In this document: positions 1 through 8,355 of the stretch, piece after piece | Layout of the letters: the number at the start of each line of letters is the position of its first letter | How positions within the stretch are numbered: the stretch's first letter is position 1 | From: an uncultured Bacilli bacterium | Lineage (GTDB): Bacteria > Bacillota_I > Bacilli_A > RF39 > UBA660 | Direction of reading: 5' to 3' | Assembly: GCA_934095825.1 (NCBI GenBank) | Contig: CAKOKQ010000004.1 | Span: forward strand, 74,407 to 138,406 | DNA length: 64,000 nucleotides | The notes under the pieces: model-generated | The model's database searches: none | What the model was told of the DNA's origin: nothing | Seen by the model: the letters and a program-made list of their open reading frames with translations, nothing else | Translations under genes and position numbers: made by a program

Positions 1-1
1 T

Positions 2-226
2 TTAAGCTTTTTGACCAATCTTGAAATAATAGAAATTAGAGAAAAATTAGCAGTTTTAGGATTTTCTTTTAAAGATAAATTGATTGCCATGCCCGAAAGT
101 ATTTTAGAACAAAAATATAACCAATTATGGCAAGACCAAAAAAGGTTAGAAAAAAAGTTAGAGATAGTAACAAAAGAGGTTAATTCATATAAAAGAGTAT
201 TAACTTTAAGTTCAATAAATAAGTAA
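2..226 (+). CDS. C-terminal end of an alphaCTD/HhH-like protein (partial)
   Basis: The frame is open to the left edge of the window, so this is probably the tail of a longer gene rather than a complete protein. A TTG at 11 is the only possible start inside the window and has no ribosome binding site in view. The visible part has an I-x-x-I-R-x-K-L-x-x-L-G-F pattern near its start, followed by a charged helix likely to form a coiled coil (about residues 30-60). The same order occurs in the fragment at 1104-1328, so the two neighbouring genes look like paralogues ending in an RNA polymerase alpha-CTD-like helix-hairpin-helix half plus a coiled coil. The function is unknown. Confidence 0.6.
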   Translation, partial: LSFLTNLEIIEIREKLAVLGFSFKDKLIAMPESILEQKYNQLWQDQKRLEKKLEIVTKEVNSYKRVLTLSSINK

Positions 227-247
227 AAAATAAAGGAGAATGATTAA

Positions 248-1075
248 ATGCAAATAGATGATTTAAATATTAGTAGTAGTGCTAAGAAAATGCTAAAAGA
301 TTTTAAAATTGAAACCGTAGACCAATTATTAAAAATAGATGAGAAAAGTCTAAAAGCCGAAATGCAAAAAAATCCTAGGTATCGTTATTTATTTGATGAG
401 ATTTTTGAAAAAATTAAAGAAAAAGGTTATCATTTTGCTTATGAATATTCAACATACTTTCCTTATTTAAATAGTAAAAGTGAAGATTTAGAACAGATAA
501 AAACCTTTTATTTAGATTTAACCCCAGATTTAAGAAAAGCTTTAGATAAATATGAAAATATCGGCCTGTTTTTTAGCACTATTGCCTACGATAAAAAGAA
601 ATTAAAAGGCTTTTTATATGAAGCAATTAAAACAGATAAAGATTACACATGGCTTTTTGAACTTTTACATCATTTAGGAAATAACGGAACTATTTTACTT
701 TTAAACATCTATAAATATCAGAGTATTTTAAAAAGTAGGACTTTAAATTTTAATTCCTTACTTAGTGATATTATTTTAGATACACGAGTAGTGCAAGCCC
801 TAAATAAAAAAGAAATATATTTTATTGGGGATTTAGTTAAATATAATGAACAAGGTTTAAAAGATTTAGAAGGAATCGGCTCTATAACGGTGGATATTGT
901 TAAAGAAGAACTAGCTAAGTATAATTTACATTTAGAAATGGAGCCCAAGTCTTATTATGAACTAGAGTTTTCTTTAGATAGCTTTGATATTAGCTTGTTA
1001 AATTTAGAAGATTCTTTAGAACGCAAGATTAGAAGTATTAATATTAATACTTTGGATAATTTGTTTTTTTTCTAA
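248..1075 (+). CDS. Multi-domain helix-hairpin-helix (RNAP alphaCTD-like) protein, N-terminal part of a frameshifted gene
   Basis: AAAGGAG lies just before the ATG at 248. Three regions resemble the C-terminal domain of the RNA polymerase alpha subunit, a helix-hairpin-helix fold: residues 1-45 (ISSSAKKMLKDFKIETVDQL), about 180-225 (IYFIGDLVKYNEQGLKDLEG, then IGSITVDIVKEEL) and about 245-275 (LNLEDSLERKIRSININTLD). The third is cut off by a stop directly after a run of eight T (1064-1071). Skipping one T continues the protein into the frame that ends at 1328 and completes the third domain. In the alpha subunit this fold binds DNA and partner proteins; whether that holds here is inference. No known family is recognised over the full length. 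Confidence 0.7.
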   Translation: MQIDDLNISSSAKKMLKDFKIETVDQLLKIDEKSLKAEMQKNPRYRYLFDEIFEKIKEKGYHFAYEYSTYFPYLNSKSEDLEQIKTFYLDLTPDLRKALDKYENIGLFFSTIAYDKKKLKGFLYEAIKTDKDYTWLFELLHHLGNNGTILLLNIYKYQSILKSRTLNFNSLLSDIILDTRVVQALNKKEIYFIGDLVKYNEQGLKDLEGIGSITVDIVKEELAKYNLHLEMEPKSYYELEFSLDSFDISLLNLEDSLERKIRSININTLDNLFFF

Positions 1076-1103
1076 TAAAGCGGAATTTTTTACTACAGAG
1101 GAA

Positions 1104-1328
1104 TTGTTGCAAATTAGAAATGGTTTTAAAAAATTAGGCTTTGATGTTAGTAAGAGTTTCTTTGGCGCTACAGTAAGTGGGGATGTTTTAGAATATAATA
1201 ATTTGATTTTACAAAAGAAACTTTATGAAGAAAAGTTAAAAGAGATTAACGAAAAATTAGCAGGACAATTTCCTATGCTTTATCCTAATGCCCTAGATAA
1301 TAGTGAAAATAATTTTACTAAAAAGTAA
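1104..1328 (+). CDS. C-terminal part of the frameshifted alphaCTD-like gene
   Basis: This frame has no convincing start of its own: the TTG at 1104 has no ribosome binding site. It is open upstream to the T8 run at 1064-1071, where it joins the preceding gene after a one-base shift. Read through, it gives SNKAEFFTTEELLQIRNGFK followed by KLGFD, the second half of an alphaCTD-like domain. A charged coiled-coil segment follows (about residues 25-55). It is paralogous to the fragment at 2-226. It is best read as the end of one protein of about 355 residues, or as a broken gene if the shift is real and not corrected. Confidence 0.6.
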   Translation: MLQIRNGFKKLGFDVSKSFFGATVSGDVLEYNNLILQKKLYEEKLKEINEKLAGQFPMLYPNALDNSENNFTKK

Positions 1329-1359
1329 AAAAATATTTGCAAACAAAAATGATTACTTA

Positions 1360-1400
1360 AGAAAGGTGAAAATAATTTTAAAGAGTCTTTCTTCTTTTTT
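1360..1400 (+). terminator. Rho-independent terminator
   Basis: AAGAAAG (1360-1366) pairs with CTTTCTT (1387-1393) across a 20-base loop, followed by a T-rich run. It closes the HhH gene cluster. A TATAAT at 1411-1416 may serve the next gene. Confidence 0.55.
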
Positions 1401-1444
1401 TATTCTTTGTTATAATTAGTTAAGAATAGAATAGGAAGATAAAA

Positions 1445-3757
1445 ATGAAAGAAATAGAAATAATTGATGCGTATTTTCGAGCTGCTAACTATATTAGTGC
1501 TTGTTGTCTTTATTTAAAAGATAATCCTCTTTTAGAAAGACCTTTAAAAGAAAGTGATTTAAAGGAAAAATTAGTAGGGCACTGGGGAACCGTATCGGGT
1601 CAAAACTTTATTTATACTCATCTAAATCGAATTATCAAAAAAGACGATTTAAATATGATATATATCAGTGGCCCAGGGCATGGCGGTAACTTTTTATTGG
1701 CTCAAGCTTTTTTAGAAGGAAGCTTAAGTGAGGTTTATCCTGATTGTCCTAAAAATAAGGAAGGCTTACTTAAAATATTTAAAGAATTTTCATACCCCTA
1801 TGGGACGGGTTCTCATGCAACTCCAGAAATGCCAGGGTCAATGCATGAAGGCGGCGAACTAGGTTATAGTTTAATTCATGCTTTTGGAGCGGTATTAGAT
1901 AATCCTGATTTAATTGTGGCTTGTTGTATTGGTGATGGTGAGGCGGAAACAGGGACTTTGGCAACTTCTTGGCAGGTTCATAAATTTTTAAATCCCAACC
2001 GTGATGGTGTTGTTTTACCAATATTACATTTAAATGGTTATAAAATTAGTAATCCGACGATTTATAGTCGCATGAGTGATAAAGAACTTATTTGTTATTT
2101 TACAGCCCTAGGTTATCACCCTTATATTGTATCAGGAACAGATACCCCAAAAATGCACGAGAAAATGATAAGTGCTTTAGATAAGGCTGTTAATGATATA
2201 AAGAAAATTAAAAATGAAGATAATAAAAAAATATATTATCCAATGCTAATTTTAAGAAGTAAAAAGGGTTGGACTGGTCCAGAAATGGTTAATGGTAAAA
2301 AAATCGAAGGAACTTTTAGAGCTCATCAAATACCAGTTGATAAAACGGTTCCTAATTATTTAGAGATTATTGAAAAATGGTTAAAGAGTTACCGACCTGA
2401 GGAATTATTTAATAGTGATGGTACTTTAAAAGACTTTTTAGAAGCTTATCACCCTGTTGGTAATAGAAGAATGAGTAAAAATCCAATAACTAATGGTATT
2501 AGCGGTAAAAAACTTGTTTTACCAGAAGTAGATAAATATTTGTTACCAAACAAGGTTTTAGGGGCTACCACAACTCAAGATATGTTAGAACTTTCTAAGT
2601 ATATTCGAGATGTCTTTGCTCTAAATAAAGATGATTTTCGTCTTTTTAGTCCCGATGAGGCTATGTCTAATCGCCTTTATCACTTATTTGATACCGAAAA
2701 GCGAACTTGGGAAGAAATGATAAGTCCTGATGATGAAAATTTAAGTAAAGATGGGCGAATTATTGACTCATATTTATCTGAAAATGTTTGTGAAGGGTTA
2801 TTGGAAGGCTATACACTAACGGGACGATACGGTACTTTTGTTAGTTATGAAGCTTTTATAAGAGTAGTTGATTCGATGGTAACTCAATATGTTAAATGGT
2901 TAAAGATGGCCAGTGAAATTAGTTGGCGTAAAAGTTTACCAGCTTTAAATTTACTTTTGACTAGTAATGTTTGGCAGCAAGACCATAATGGCTATACCCA
3001 TCAAGATCCGGGGTTTATTACCCATTTAGCGGAGAAAAAAAGAGGATTTGCTAATATTTATTTACCAATTGATGCCAATAGTTTAATTTTAACTTATGAT
3101 AAATGTTTAAAATCCCAAAATGTTGTTAATGCGATTGTAGCTTCTAAACACCCAACTAGACAATGGTTAACGAAAAATGAGGCTAAAGAATTAGTAGATA
3201 ATGGTATAATTATCTTAGATAAATTAACTACCAGTGCTAATCCTGATATTGTTATTGCTAGTTGCGGCGATACCCCTAATATCGAAGCCATTGCTTGCGT
3301 ATCTTTACTAAAAAAATATCTTCCTAAGATAAGTTTGCGCTTTGTTAATGTTTTAGAAATATTAAAATTAGAGACTAATAAACGCAATAAGACCGGTTTA
3401 AGTGATGAAGAGTTTATTAAATACTTCACTAAAGATAAACCTGTAATCTTTAATTTTCATGGTTATCCAAGTTTTATACATGGTCTTATTTATGATCGAC
3501 CTAATAAAAATTTCTATGTTCGTGGTTATGAAGAAGAAGGTTCAATAACAACCGCTTTCGATATGCGTTTGCGTAATAAAATTGATCGTTTCAGTTTAGC
3601 TAAAGAAGTCTTAGAGCTACTACCTGATAGTAAGGGTAAAGAAAATTTAAATGCTTATATTACCGATGTTTTAAAAAGACATTATGCTTATGTTAAAGAT
3701 GTTGGGATTGACTTAGAAGAGATTACTAACTTTGAAATTTTAGAAAAAGAAAATTAA
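1445..3757 (+). CDS. xpk: Xylulose-5-phosphate/fructose-6-phosphate phosphoketolase
   Basis: This thiamine-diphosphate enzyme of the cytosol splits xylulose 5-phosphate (often also fructose 6-phosphate) with phosphate into acetyl phosphate and glyceraldehyde 3-phosphate (or erythrose 4-phosphate). It is the key step of heterofermentative sugar breakdown. At 770 residues it is near the usual 780-820. Visible family features are GQNFIYTHLNRI (about 52-63), GPGHGG (about 79-84), the TPP/metal loop GDGEAETG (about 163-170) and the Q-D-H-N-G-x-x-H-Q-D-P-G stretch in the second half. AGGAAG precedes the ATG. It suggests that acetyl phosphate supplies ATP and acetate. The gene stands alone after a terminator, with an Lgt-like gene 15 bases downstream. 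Confidence 0.97.
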   Translation: MKEIEIIDAYFRAANYISACCLYLKDNPLLERPLKESDLKEKLVGHWGTVSGQNFIYTHLNRIIKKDDLNMIYISGPGHGGNFLLAQAFLEGSLSEVYPDCPKNKEGLLKIFKEFSYPYGTGSHATPEMPGSMHEGGELGYSLIHAFGAVLDNPDLIVACCIGDGEAETGTLATSWQVHKFLNPNRDGVVLPILHLNGYKISNPTIYSRMSDKELICYFTALGYHPYIVSGTDTPKMHEKMISALDKAVNDIKKIKNEDNKKIYYPMLILRSKKGWTGPEMVNGKKIEGTFRAHQIPVDKTVPNYLEIIEKWLKSYRPEELFNSDGTLKDFLEAYHPVGNRRMSKNPITNGISGKKLVLPEVDKYLLPNKVLGATTTQDMLELSKYIRDVFALNKDDFRLFSPDEAMSNRLYHLFDTEKRTWEEMISPDDENLSKDGRIIDSYLSENVCEGLLEGYTLTGRYGTFVSYEAFIRVVDSMVTQYVKWLKMASEISWRKSLPALNLLLTSNVWQQDHNGYTHQDPGFITHLAEKKRGFANIYLPIDANSLILTYDKCLKSQNVVNAIVASKHPTRQWLTKNEAKELVDNGIIILDKLTTSANPDIVIASCGDTPNIEAIACVSLLKKYLPKISLRFVNVLEILKLETNKRNKTGLSDEEFIKYFTKDKPVIFNFHGYPSFIHGLIYDRPNKNFYVRGYEEEGSITTAFDMRLRNKIDRFSLAKEVLELLPDSKGKENLNAYITDVLKRHYAYVKDVGIDLEEITNFEILEKEN

Positions 3758-3772
3758 GAAAGTGGTGGTTTT

Positions 3773-4519
3773 ATGGTAATTAGTCATTCAATTTATGATT
3801 TAATGATAACATTAGCTTTAGTTTTTAATATTCTTTTTATTGTTTTTAATTATCGGAAGTATAATTTAAAATTTAGAGATGTTGTTTTACTACTTTTAAT
3901 TGAAAATATATTCATTGTTTTAGGAGGTAAATTTTTTACCTTCTTAGATGAATTTCCTAAGTATGGTTTTAAGAAAATTTTAGATTTATGGTTTACTTCG
4001 TATGGCAATATGATAGGAGCTTTCGTTGGCATAATTGTTTATAGCTTAATTTTTAAAAAAGATATGACCGCACTTTTAACGCTGGGAGGTCTTCCTCTAC
4101 CCATGGTCTATGCCATTGGTAAGATTGGTTGCTTTACGGCTGGGTGTTGTTACGGAATTAATTATGCCGGCTTTGGTAAAGTCATTTATACTAATTCTAA
4201 CCAAGCCCCTTTAAATGTTTCTCTATTTCCTATTCAATTAGTTGAGGCCCTTATTTTTGTGGGAATCTTCTTCTATTTTTATCTTAAATGTGAAAAGAAA
4301 AGAAAAACTAATCGTTTAAGTTTAAATGATACATTTTATCTATTAATTGCTATAAGTATTTCAAAGTTTGGTCTTGATTATTTAAGAAGTAGTAGCAGCA
4401 ATGCTTTCTTATCTTTTAATCAAAAAATTAGTATTGTTTTATTTATTGTAAGTATTTTGGCCTTAGGATATAGCTATGTAAAAGTAAAAAAGAAAGATAT
4501 AAATAAAAACAGAAGTTAA
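3773..4519 (+). CDS. lgt: Prolipoprotein diacylglyceryl transferase (Lgt)-family membrane protein
   Basis: This integral membrane protein has about seven hydrophobic segments. Lgt transfers diacylglycerol from phosphatidylglycerol to the lipobox Cys of prelipoproteins at the outer face of the cytoplasmic membrane. The hallmark region is GKIGCFTAGCCYG (about residues 115-127), the divergent form of the GRxGN loop found in many Firmicutes Lgt-like proteins. A later F-P-I-Q-L-V-E-A segment matches the family's (L/H)P-x-Q-L-Y-E motif. GGTGG precedes the ATG. At 248 residues it is shorter than typical Lgt (about 270-290), and the Arg of GRxGN is Lys here. The family assignment is firm; enzymatic Lgt activity is likely but not certain. 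Confidence 0.8.
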   Translation: MVISHSIYDLMITLALVFNILFIVFNYRKYNLKFRDVVLLLLIENIFIVLGGKFFTFLDEFPKYGFKKILDLWFTSYGNMIGAFVGIIVYSLIFKKDMTALLTLGGLPLPMVYAIGKIGCFTAGCCYGINYAGFGKVIYTNSNQAPLNVSLFPIQLVEALIFVGIFFYFYLKCEKKRKTNRLSLNDTFYLLIAISISKFGLDYLRSSSSNAFLSFNQKISIVLFIVSILALGYSYVKVKKKDINKNRS

Positions 4520-4541
4520 AAAGATTATGGTTAAAAAGACA

Positions 4542-4586
4542 GTAATACTTTTGATTAAAAAAATTAGTTAGAAGTATTACTTTTTT
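4542..4586 (+). terminator. Rho-independent terminator
   Basis: GTAATACTT (4542-4550) pairs perfectly with AAGTATTAC (4572-4580), followed by six T. The 21-base loop is long. It ends the phosphoketolase/lgt transcript. Confidence 0.6.
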
Positions 4587-4706
4587 AATTGGAACTTGAT
4601 TTATCGTAATTTTCTTTTAAATTATGCTGATTTGGTCTTATTTTATCTTGACTAATAAAGCCATTCTAAAGTATAGTGGAAATGAAATTTAAAAAGGATG
4701 ATAGAA

Positions 4707-5255
4707 ATGTATGATAGATGTTGGACAGTATCAAGAAGAATAAAAAGAAGTAAGTTTAAAAAGCCATATCGATATGGATATCATTATAATAAGCATAAGA
4801 CTTATAAATATGATGGTCATTCTAAAGCTAAAGATACAAAGTTAAAAGTTGTTTCCATTGTTTCCATACCCATCTTTTTATTAGGAGCTGCTATCGCGAC
4901 CGCTAAGAAAATAGATGAAAAATTTGATCATACGACCGCAACTTGCTTTATTACGAATTTTTGCGAAAAGTGGGGTCTGGATTTAGGGTGGAAACATCAG
5001 CTTTCAAAAATTCAAGAGGCGGGGTATGATGCTTATTATCAAAAAGAAAGAACCGATAATTATTATCGAAAGAGTATTACTTTAACGGTGCAAGATGGTT
5101 ATTATACAAAGCAAGAAAAAATTATTCCCGAAGGCTATGAGATTTTAGAAGTACCTTTCCATGGTAATGATTGTTATAGGGAAGAACATATCCCCGAAAG
5201 TATTATTATTAAAGAAGAAAACGGTTTATCAAGGCAGCTTACTTTAAAAAAATAA
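4707..5255 (+). CDS. Hypothetical membrane-anchored protein
   Basis: I do not recognise a family. The ATG at 4707 is preferred over the ATG at 4698, because AAAAAGG ends directly at 4697 and gives normal spacing only to 4707. The product has about 182 residues. A very basic Tyr/Lys/His-rich N-terminus (1-50) is followed by one hydrophobic segment (VVSIVSIPIFLLGAAIA, about 49-65) and a soluble polar C-terminal part with four Cys. By the positive-inside rule the basic N-terminus should be cytoplasmic. The gene lies between a terminator and a promoter, so it is probably transcribed alone. Confidence 0.7.
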   Translation: MYDRCWTVSRRIKRSKFKKPYRYGYHYNKHKTYKYDGHSKAKDTKLKVVSIVSIPIFLLGAAIATAKKIDEKFDHTTATCFITNFCEKWGLDLGWKHQLSKIQEAGYDAYYQKERTDNYYRKSITLTVQDGYYTKQEKIIPEGYEILEVPFHGNDCYREEHIPESIIIKEENGLSRQLTLKK

Positions 5256-5284
5256 TTGCAATCAATATAAAAATAGCTTAAAAT
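5256..5284 (+). promoter_or_regulatory. Sigma-A-type promoter of the thioredoxin-fold gene
   Basis: TTGCAA (5256-5261) and TAAAAT (5279-5284) are 17 bases apart. The start site would fall near 5291, leaving a leader of about ten bases. Confidence 0.6.
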
Positions 5285-5301
5285 AAATTTAGGTGGATAT
5301 G

Positions 5302-6009
5302 ATGAAAAAAGATTTTTTAAAACATTATGTAATAGGACTTTTTATGGTTTCTTTAATTTGTGTTGGGGTGGTTTTAGCAAATAAAGATAATATGCAAGCA
5401 TCTATTAGTGATACAAAATTCTATGATGAATATACTTCCTATAATGGTAAAGAAGCTAGTAATGGTAAAACTTATCCCGAAGTAACAATTGCTAAAAATA
5501 ATCTTTATTATTATGCTAGTGAAGATGAAATAAAAGAATTATTAGATAACGGGACGGGAGTTTTGTACTTAGGCTTTCCAACTTGTCCATGGTGCCGTAA
5601 TATGGTATCTGTTTTAAATGAGGCTGGTAGTGATTACGGGATTGCGAAAATAAACTATTATAATATTAAAGATATTAGAAGTAGTTTTAGTTTTGATAAG
5701 GATAATAATTTAGTAAAGACGGAAGGCAGTAAGTTTTATACTTATCTTTTAGAAAAGTTAGATAAATTTTTAACCGATTATGGGATAAATGATAATAATG
5801 GTAAATTAATTGCTACGGGGGAGAAAAGATTATATGCCCCAACCGTAGTATTTATTAAAAATGGTGAGGTTAAAGAAGTTATTGAAGGAACCGTAGATAG
5901 TCAAAAAGACCCTTATATTTTACTAGATGAAACTAAAAGAAACGAATTAAAAAATAAATATTTAGAAGCCTTCAATACTTTAGCTGATTTATGTGATGAG
6001 AAATGTTAA
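5302..6009 (+). CDS. Membrane-anchored thioredoxin-fold protein with a CPWC motif
   Basis: AGGTGG (5291-5296) sets the start at the ATG at 5302; an adjacent ATG at 5299 is possible. The N-terminus is a signal anchor or signal peptide (about residues 8-27). Next comes a thioredoxin-like fold with G-F-P-T-C-P-W-C-R (Cys about 92-95), the redox pair typical of thiol-disulfide exchange proteins. Later, Y-A-P-T-V-V-F-I supplies the cis-Pro segment facing the active site. A likely role is reduction, oxidation or isomerisation of disulfides in exported proteins, outside the membrane. There is no lipobox Cys after the hydrophobic segment. Its exact redox direction cannot be read from sequence. Confidence 0.8.
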   Translation: MKKDFLKHYVIGLFMVSLICVGVVLANKDNMQASISDTKFYDEYTSYNGKEASNGKTYPEVTIAKNNLYYYASEDEIKELLDNGTGVLYLGFPTCPWCRNMVSVLNEAGSDYGIAKINYYNIKDIRSSFSFDKDNNLVKTEGSKFYTYLLEKLDKFLTDYGINDNNGKLIATGEKRLYAPTVVFIKNGEVKEVIEGTVDSQKDPYILLDETKRNELKNKYLEAFNTLADLCDEKC

Positions 6010-6027
6010 AAAAGCATTTCTTTTTTT
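6000..6027 (+). terminator. Rho-independent terminator overlapping the gene end
   Basis: GAAATG (6000-6005) pairs with CATTTC (6015-6020), followed by seven T. The stem begins inside the last codons of the thioredoxin-fold gene. Confidence 0.6.
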
Positions 6028-6065
6028 AGTAATCTTTATTATAATACTAGCTAGTGGGTGATTTT

Positions 6066-7346
6066 ATGGATAAGGTTAGTCTTTTGCCGGCCGATATGTA
6101 TACAGTAGTTAGTAAGACTATTTTAAACTTAGAAGACCGAGATAACTTAATAATGTTATATGAACCAATTATGGGACCTTTAGCCGTAAGTCTCTATTTA
6201 ACTTTATGGCGTGATTTAAAAAATAATAGTTTTAAAAGTGAAGAGTATAATCATCATCACTTAATGTGTTTAATGAAATTGGATTTAAAAAGTATTAAAG
6301 AAGCTAGATGTGCCTTAGAATCCCTAGGACTTTTAAAGACTTATGTAAAACAAGGGGATATTTATAGTTATGTTTATGAACTATATAGTCCTATGAGTCC
6401 AAGAGAATTTTTAAATCACCCTGTATTAAATGTTGTTTTATATAATAATATTGGTAAGATGGAATATGATGCCATAAAGAAATCTTATGAAAAAAAGAGT
6501 ATGCCTTTAAGTGAATATGAAGATATAACTAGTAGTCTTAATATGACTTTTGCTTCTTCTAATGTTTTACCAGAAGTTGATGCAACTGAACGAGTTAAAC
6601 AAAATGTCCAAGCTAAAAATGTTATTGATTTTGATATGCTAATAGCTAGTATTCCAAAAGATATTTTAAATGAAAAAGCTTTTAATAAAAGAACCAGAGA
6701 GCTGATTGAAAATTTGGCTTTTGTTTATAATTTAGATACTATAAAATTTAGTGAAATTATAAAAAATGTTATTAATGAACGCGGTTTTATTGTGGCTGAA
6801 GAGTTAAGAAAACTAGCCCGAAATTATTATACATATCATAATAATGGTAAATTACCAACACTGGTGTATAAAGAAGAAAAGACTGGTATTTTAGAAAATA
6901 TGAGTAAGCGTGATAAGATTATTTATGTTTTTGAAAATACGAAACCTTATGATTTTTTAAAGAGTAAGTATCACGGGGTAACCCCAACTAATCGGGATTT
7001 AAAACTTCTAGAAAACCTTTGTTGTGATTTAAATTTAAAACCTGCGGTAGTCAATGTTTTAATTGATTATGTATTAAAGAAAAATGATAATAAATTAAAT
7101 AAAAACTTCGTTGAAACCATCGCTGGTCAGTGGGTAAGAAGTGGCATTAAGACGGCTAGAGAAGCGATGAGTTTAGCGGAAAAAGAGCAAAAAAAATTGA
7201 TTGCTAAAGCTCCAACCAATATAAAAACTCCCGAGGATGTTCCCGTCTGGTTTAAAACTGAGATTAAAAGAAATGAGGCTACCTTAGAAGAGCAAAAAGA
7301 ATTAGAAGAATTAATGAAAGGAACCTACTATGACAGTAGTAAATAA
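6066..7346 (+). CDS. dnaB: Replication initiation/membrane attachment protein DnaB
   Basis: In Firmicutes this protein (not the helicase) helps DnaD and DnaI load the replicative helicase at oriC and at restart sites. GGTGA (6057-6061) fixes the start at the ATG at 6066, giving 426 residues, close to Bacillus DnaB (472). The C-terminal part has the DnaB/DnaD (DDBH2) pattern YHGVTPTNRDLKLLENLCCD, then NLKPAVVNVLIDYVLKKND and the ETIAGQWVRSGIKTAREAM segment that contacts DNA. TATAAT at 6039-6044 is a likely -10 box. It overlaps dnaI by 17 bases, the same pairing as in Bacillus. Confidence 0.88.
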   Translation: MDKVSLLPADMYTVVSKTILNLEDRDNLIMLYEPIMGPLAVSLYLTLWRDLKNNSFKSEEYNHHHLMCLMKLDLKSIKEARCALESLGLLKTYVKQGDIYSYVYELYSPMSPREFLNHPVLNVVLYNNIGKMEYDAIKKSYEKKSMPLSEYEDITSSLNMTFASSNVLPEVDATERVKQNVQAKNVIDFDMLIASIPKDILNEKAFNKRTRELIENLAFVYNLDTIKFSEIIKNVINERGFIVAEELRKLARNYYTYHNNGKLPTLVYKEEKTGILENMSKRDKIIYVFENTKPYDFLKSKYHGVTPTNRDLKLLENLCCDLNLKPAVVNVLIDYVLKKNDNKLNKNFVETIAGQWVRSGIKTAREAMSLAEKEQKKLIAKAPTNIKTPEDVPVWFKTEIKRNEATLEEQKELEELMKGTYYDSSK

Positions 7347-8205
7347 AACGAGATTAATTGAAAATAGTCTGAAAGATAATTATATAAGAGCGTGTCGTAA
7401 CCTAGAATTTCAAAAGTTAGTAGCTAGTTTAGAATTGACTGATAAAGAGGCTATGAATTATACTTCAAAGTTAGAAGAATATTTACAAGAAGAAAGTAAT
7501 TGTAAGAATTGTCATGGCTTATATGAATGCCAAAATAAGATAAGAGGTTATACCAATTATCCTCAAAAATATAATAATCATTTAATGTTTTCTACCGAGG
7601 CTTGCTATTTTAAATTACAAGAATTTAAGAAGATAAAGGCCAGTATTAATGCCACTAAAGAATTAGAAACATCTTCTTTAAAAACAATTGATACCACTGA
7701 TAAAAATCGTTATATACTAATAAAATGGGTTACTAATTTTATTAAAGAATATGATTATGGTAAAAATATGAAGGGCCTATATTTGCATGGCAACTTTGGG
7801 TGTGGAAAAACTTATATTTTAAGTGCGTGTTTTAATGAAATGCGAAAGCGCGGTTTTACGACAAAAATTGTGTATTTACCAGATTTACTTCGAACTATCA
7901 AGGGTGATTTTGAAGCCATGAACGATATTATGGACGAATTATGTAGGGTTGATTTATTGTTAATTGATGATATTGGGGCGGAAAAAGTAACCGATTGGGG
8001 TCGAGATGAAATTTTAGGAACCATTTTACAATCGAGAATGAACGAACATAAAACCACCTTCTTTACCTCAAATTTTACAATTAGAGAATTAGAAGAACAC
8101 CTTTCCAATAAGGGCATAGATAAAGTAAAAGCAAATAGAATAATTGAACGCATTAAACAGCTAACCTTAGATATGGAAATGTTAGGGGCAAATATGCGCA
8201 AATAA
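7330..8205 (+). CDS. dnaI: Primosomal helicase loader DnaI
   Basis: This AAA+ ATPase loads the replicative helicase ring onto DNA, working with DnaB and DnaD. The N-terminal half has a Cys/His zinc-binding cluster (C-x-x-C-H...C, with a further Cys near residue 95) that binds the helicase in Bacillus. The AAA+ half has Walker A GNFGCGKTY (about 154-162), Walker B LLLIDDIGAE (about 209-218), sensor-like TSNF and an R-I-I-E-R box. AAAGGA precedes the ATG. The length of 291 is close to Bacillus DnaI (311). It is the last gene of the dnaB-dnaI pair. Confidence 0.93.
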   Translation: MTVVNKTRLIENSLKDNYIRACRNLEFQKLVASLELTDKEAMNYTSKLEEYLQEESNCKNCHGLYECQNKIRGYTNYPQKYNNHLMFSTEACYFKLQEFKKIKASINATKELETSSLKTIDTTDKNRYILIKWVTNFIKEYDYGKNMKGLYLHGNFGCGKTYILSACFNEMRKRGFTTKIVYLPDLLRTIKGDFEAMNDIMDELCRVDLLLIDDIGAEKVTDWGRDEILGTILQSRMNEHKTTFFTSNFTIRELEEHLSNKGIDKVKANRIIERIKQLTLDMEMLGANMRK

Positions 8206-8309
8206 GTCTATAAATTTTTAAAAATAAATAAGAATTAAGGATAAAAGCAAGAATTAACCTTAAAAATATAAATAAAATTAAAAAATTATAGAAAGAAAAC
8301 ATATAAGTT

Positions 8310-8338
8310 TTGACTATCGCTTTTAAGCAGTATATAAT
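8310..8338 (+). promoter_or_regulatory. Promoter of the uppS-cdsA-rseP operon
   Basis: TTGACT (8310-8315) and TATAAT (8333-8338) are 17 bases apart, directly before the uppS ribosome binding site AGGAGG. Confidence 0.8.
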
Positions 8339-8355
8339 TATTATTAGGAGGAAAA

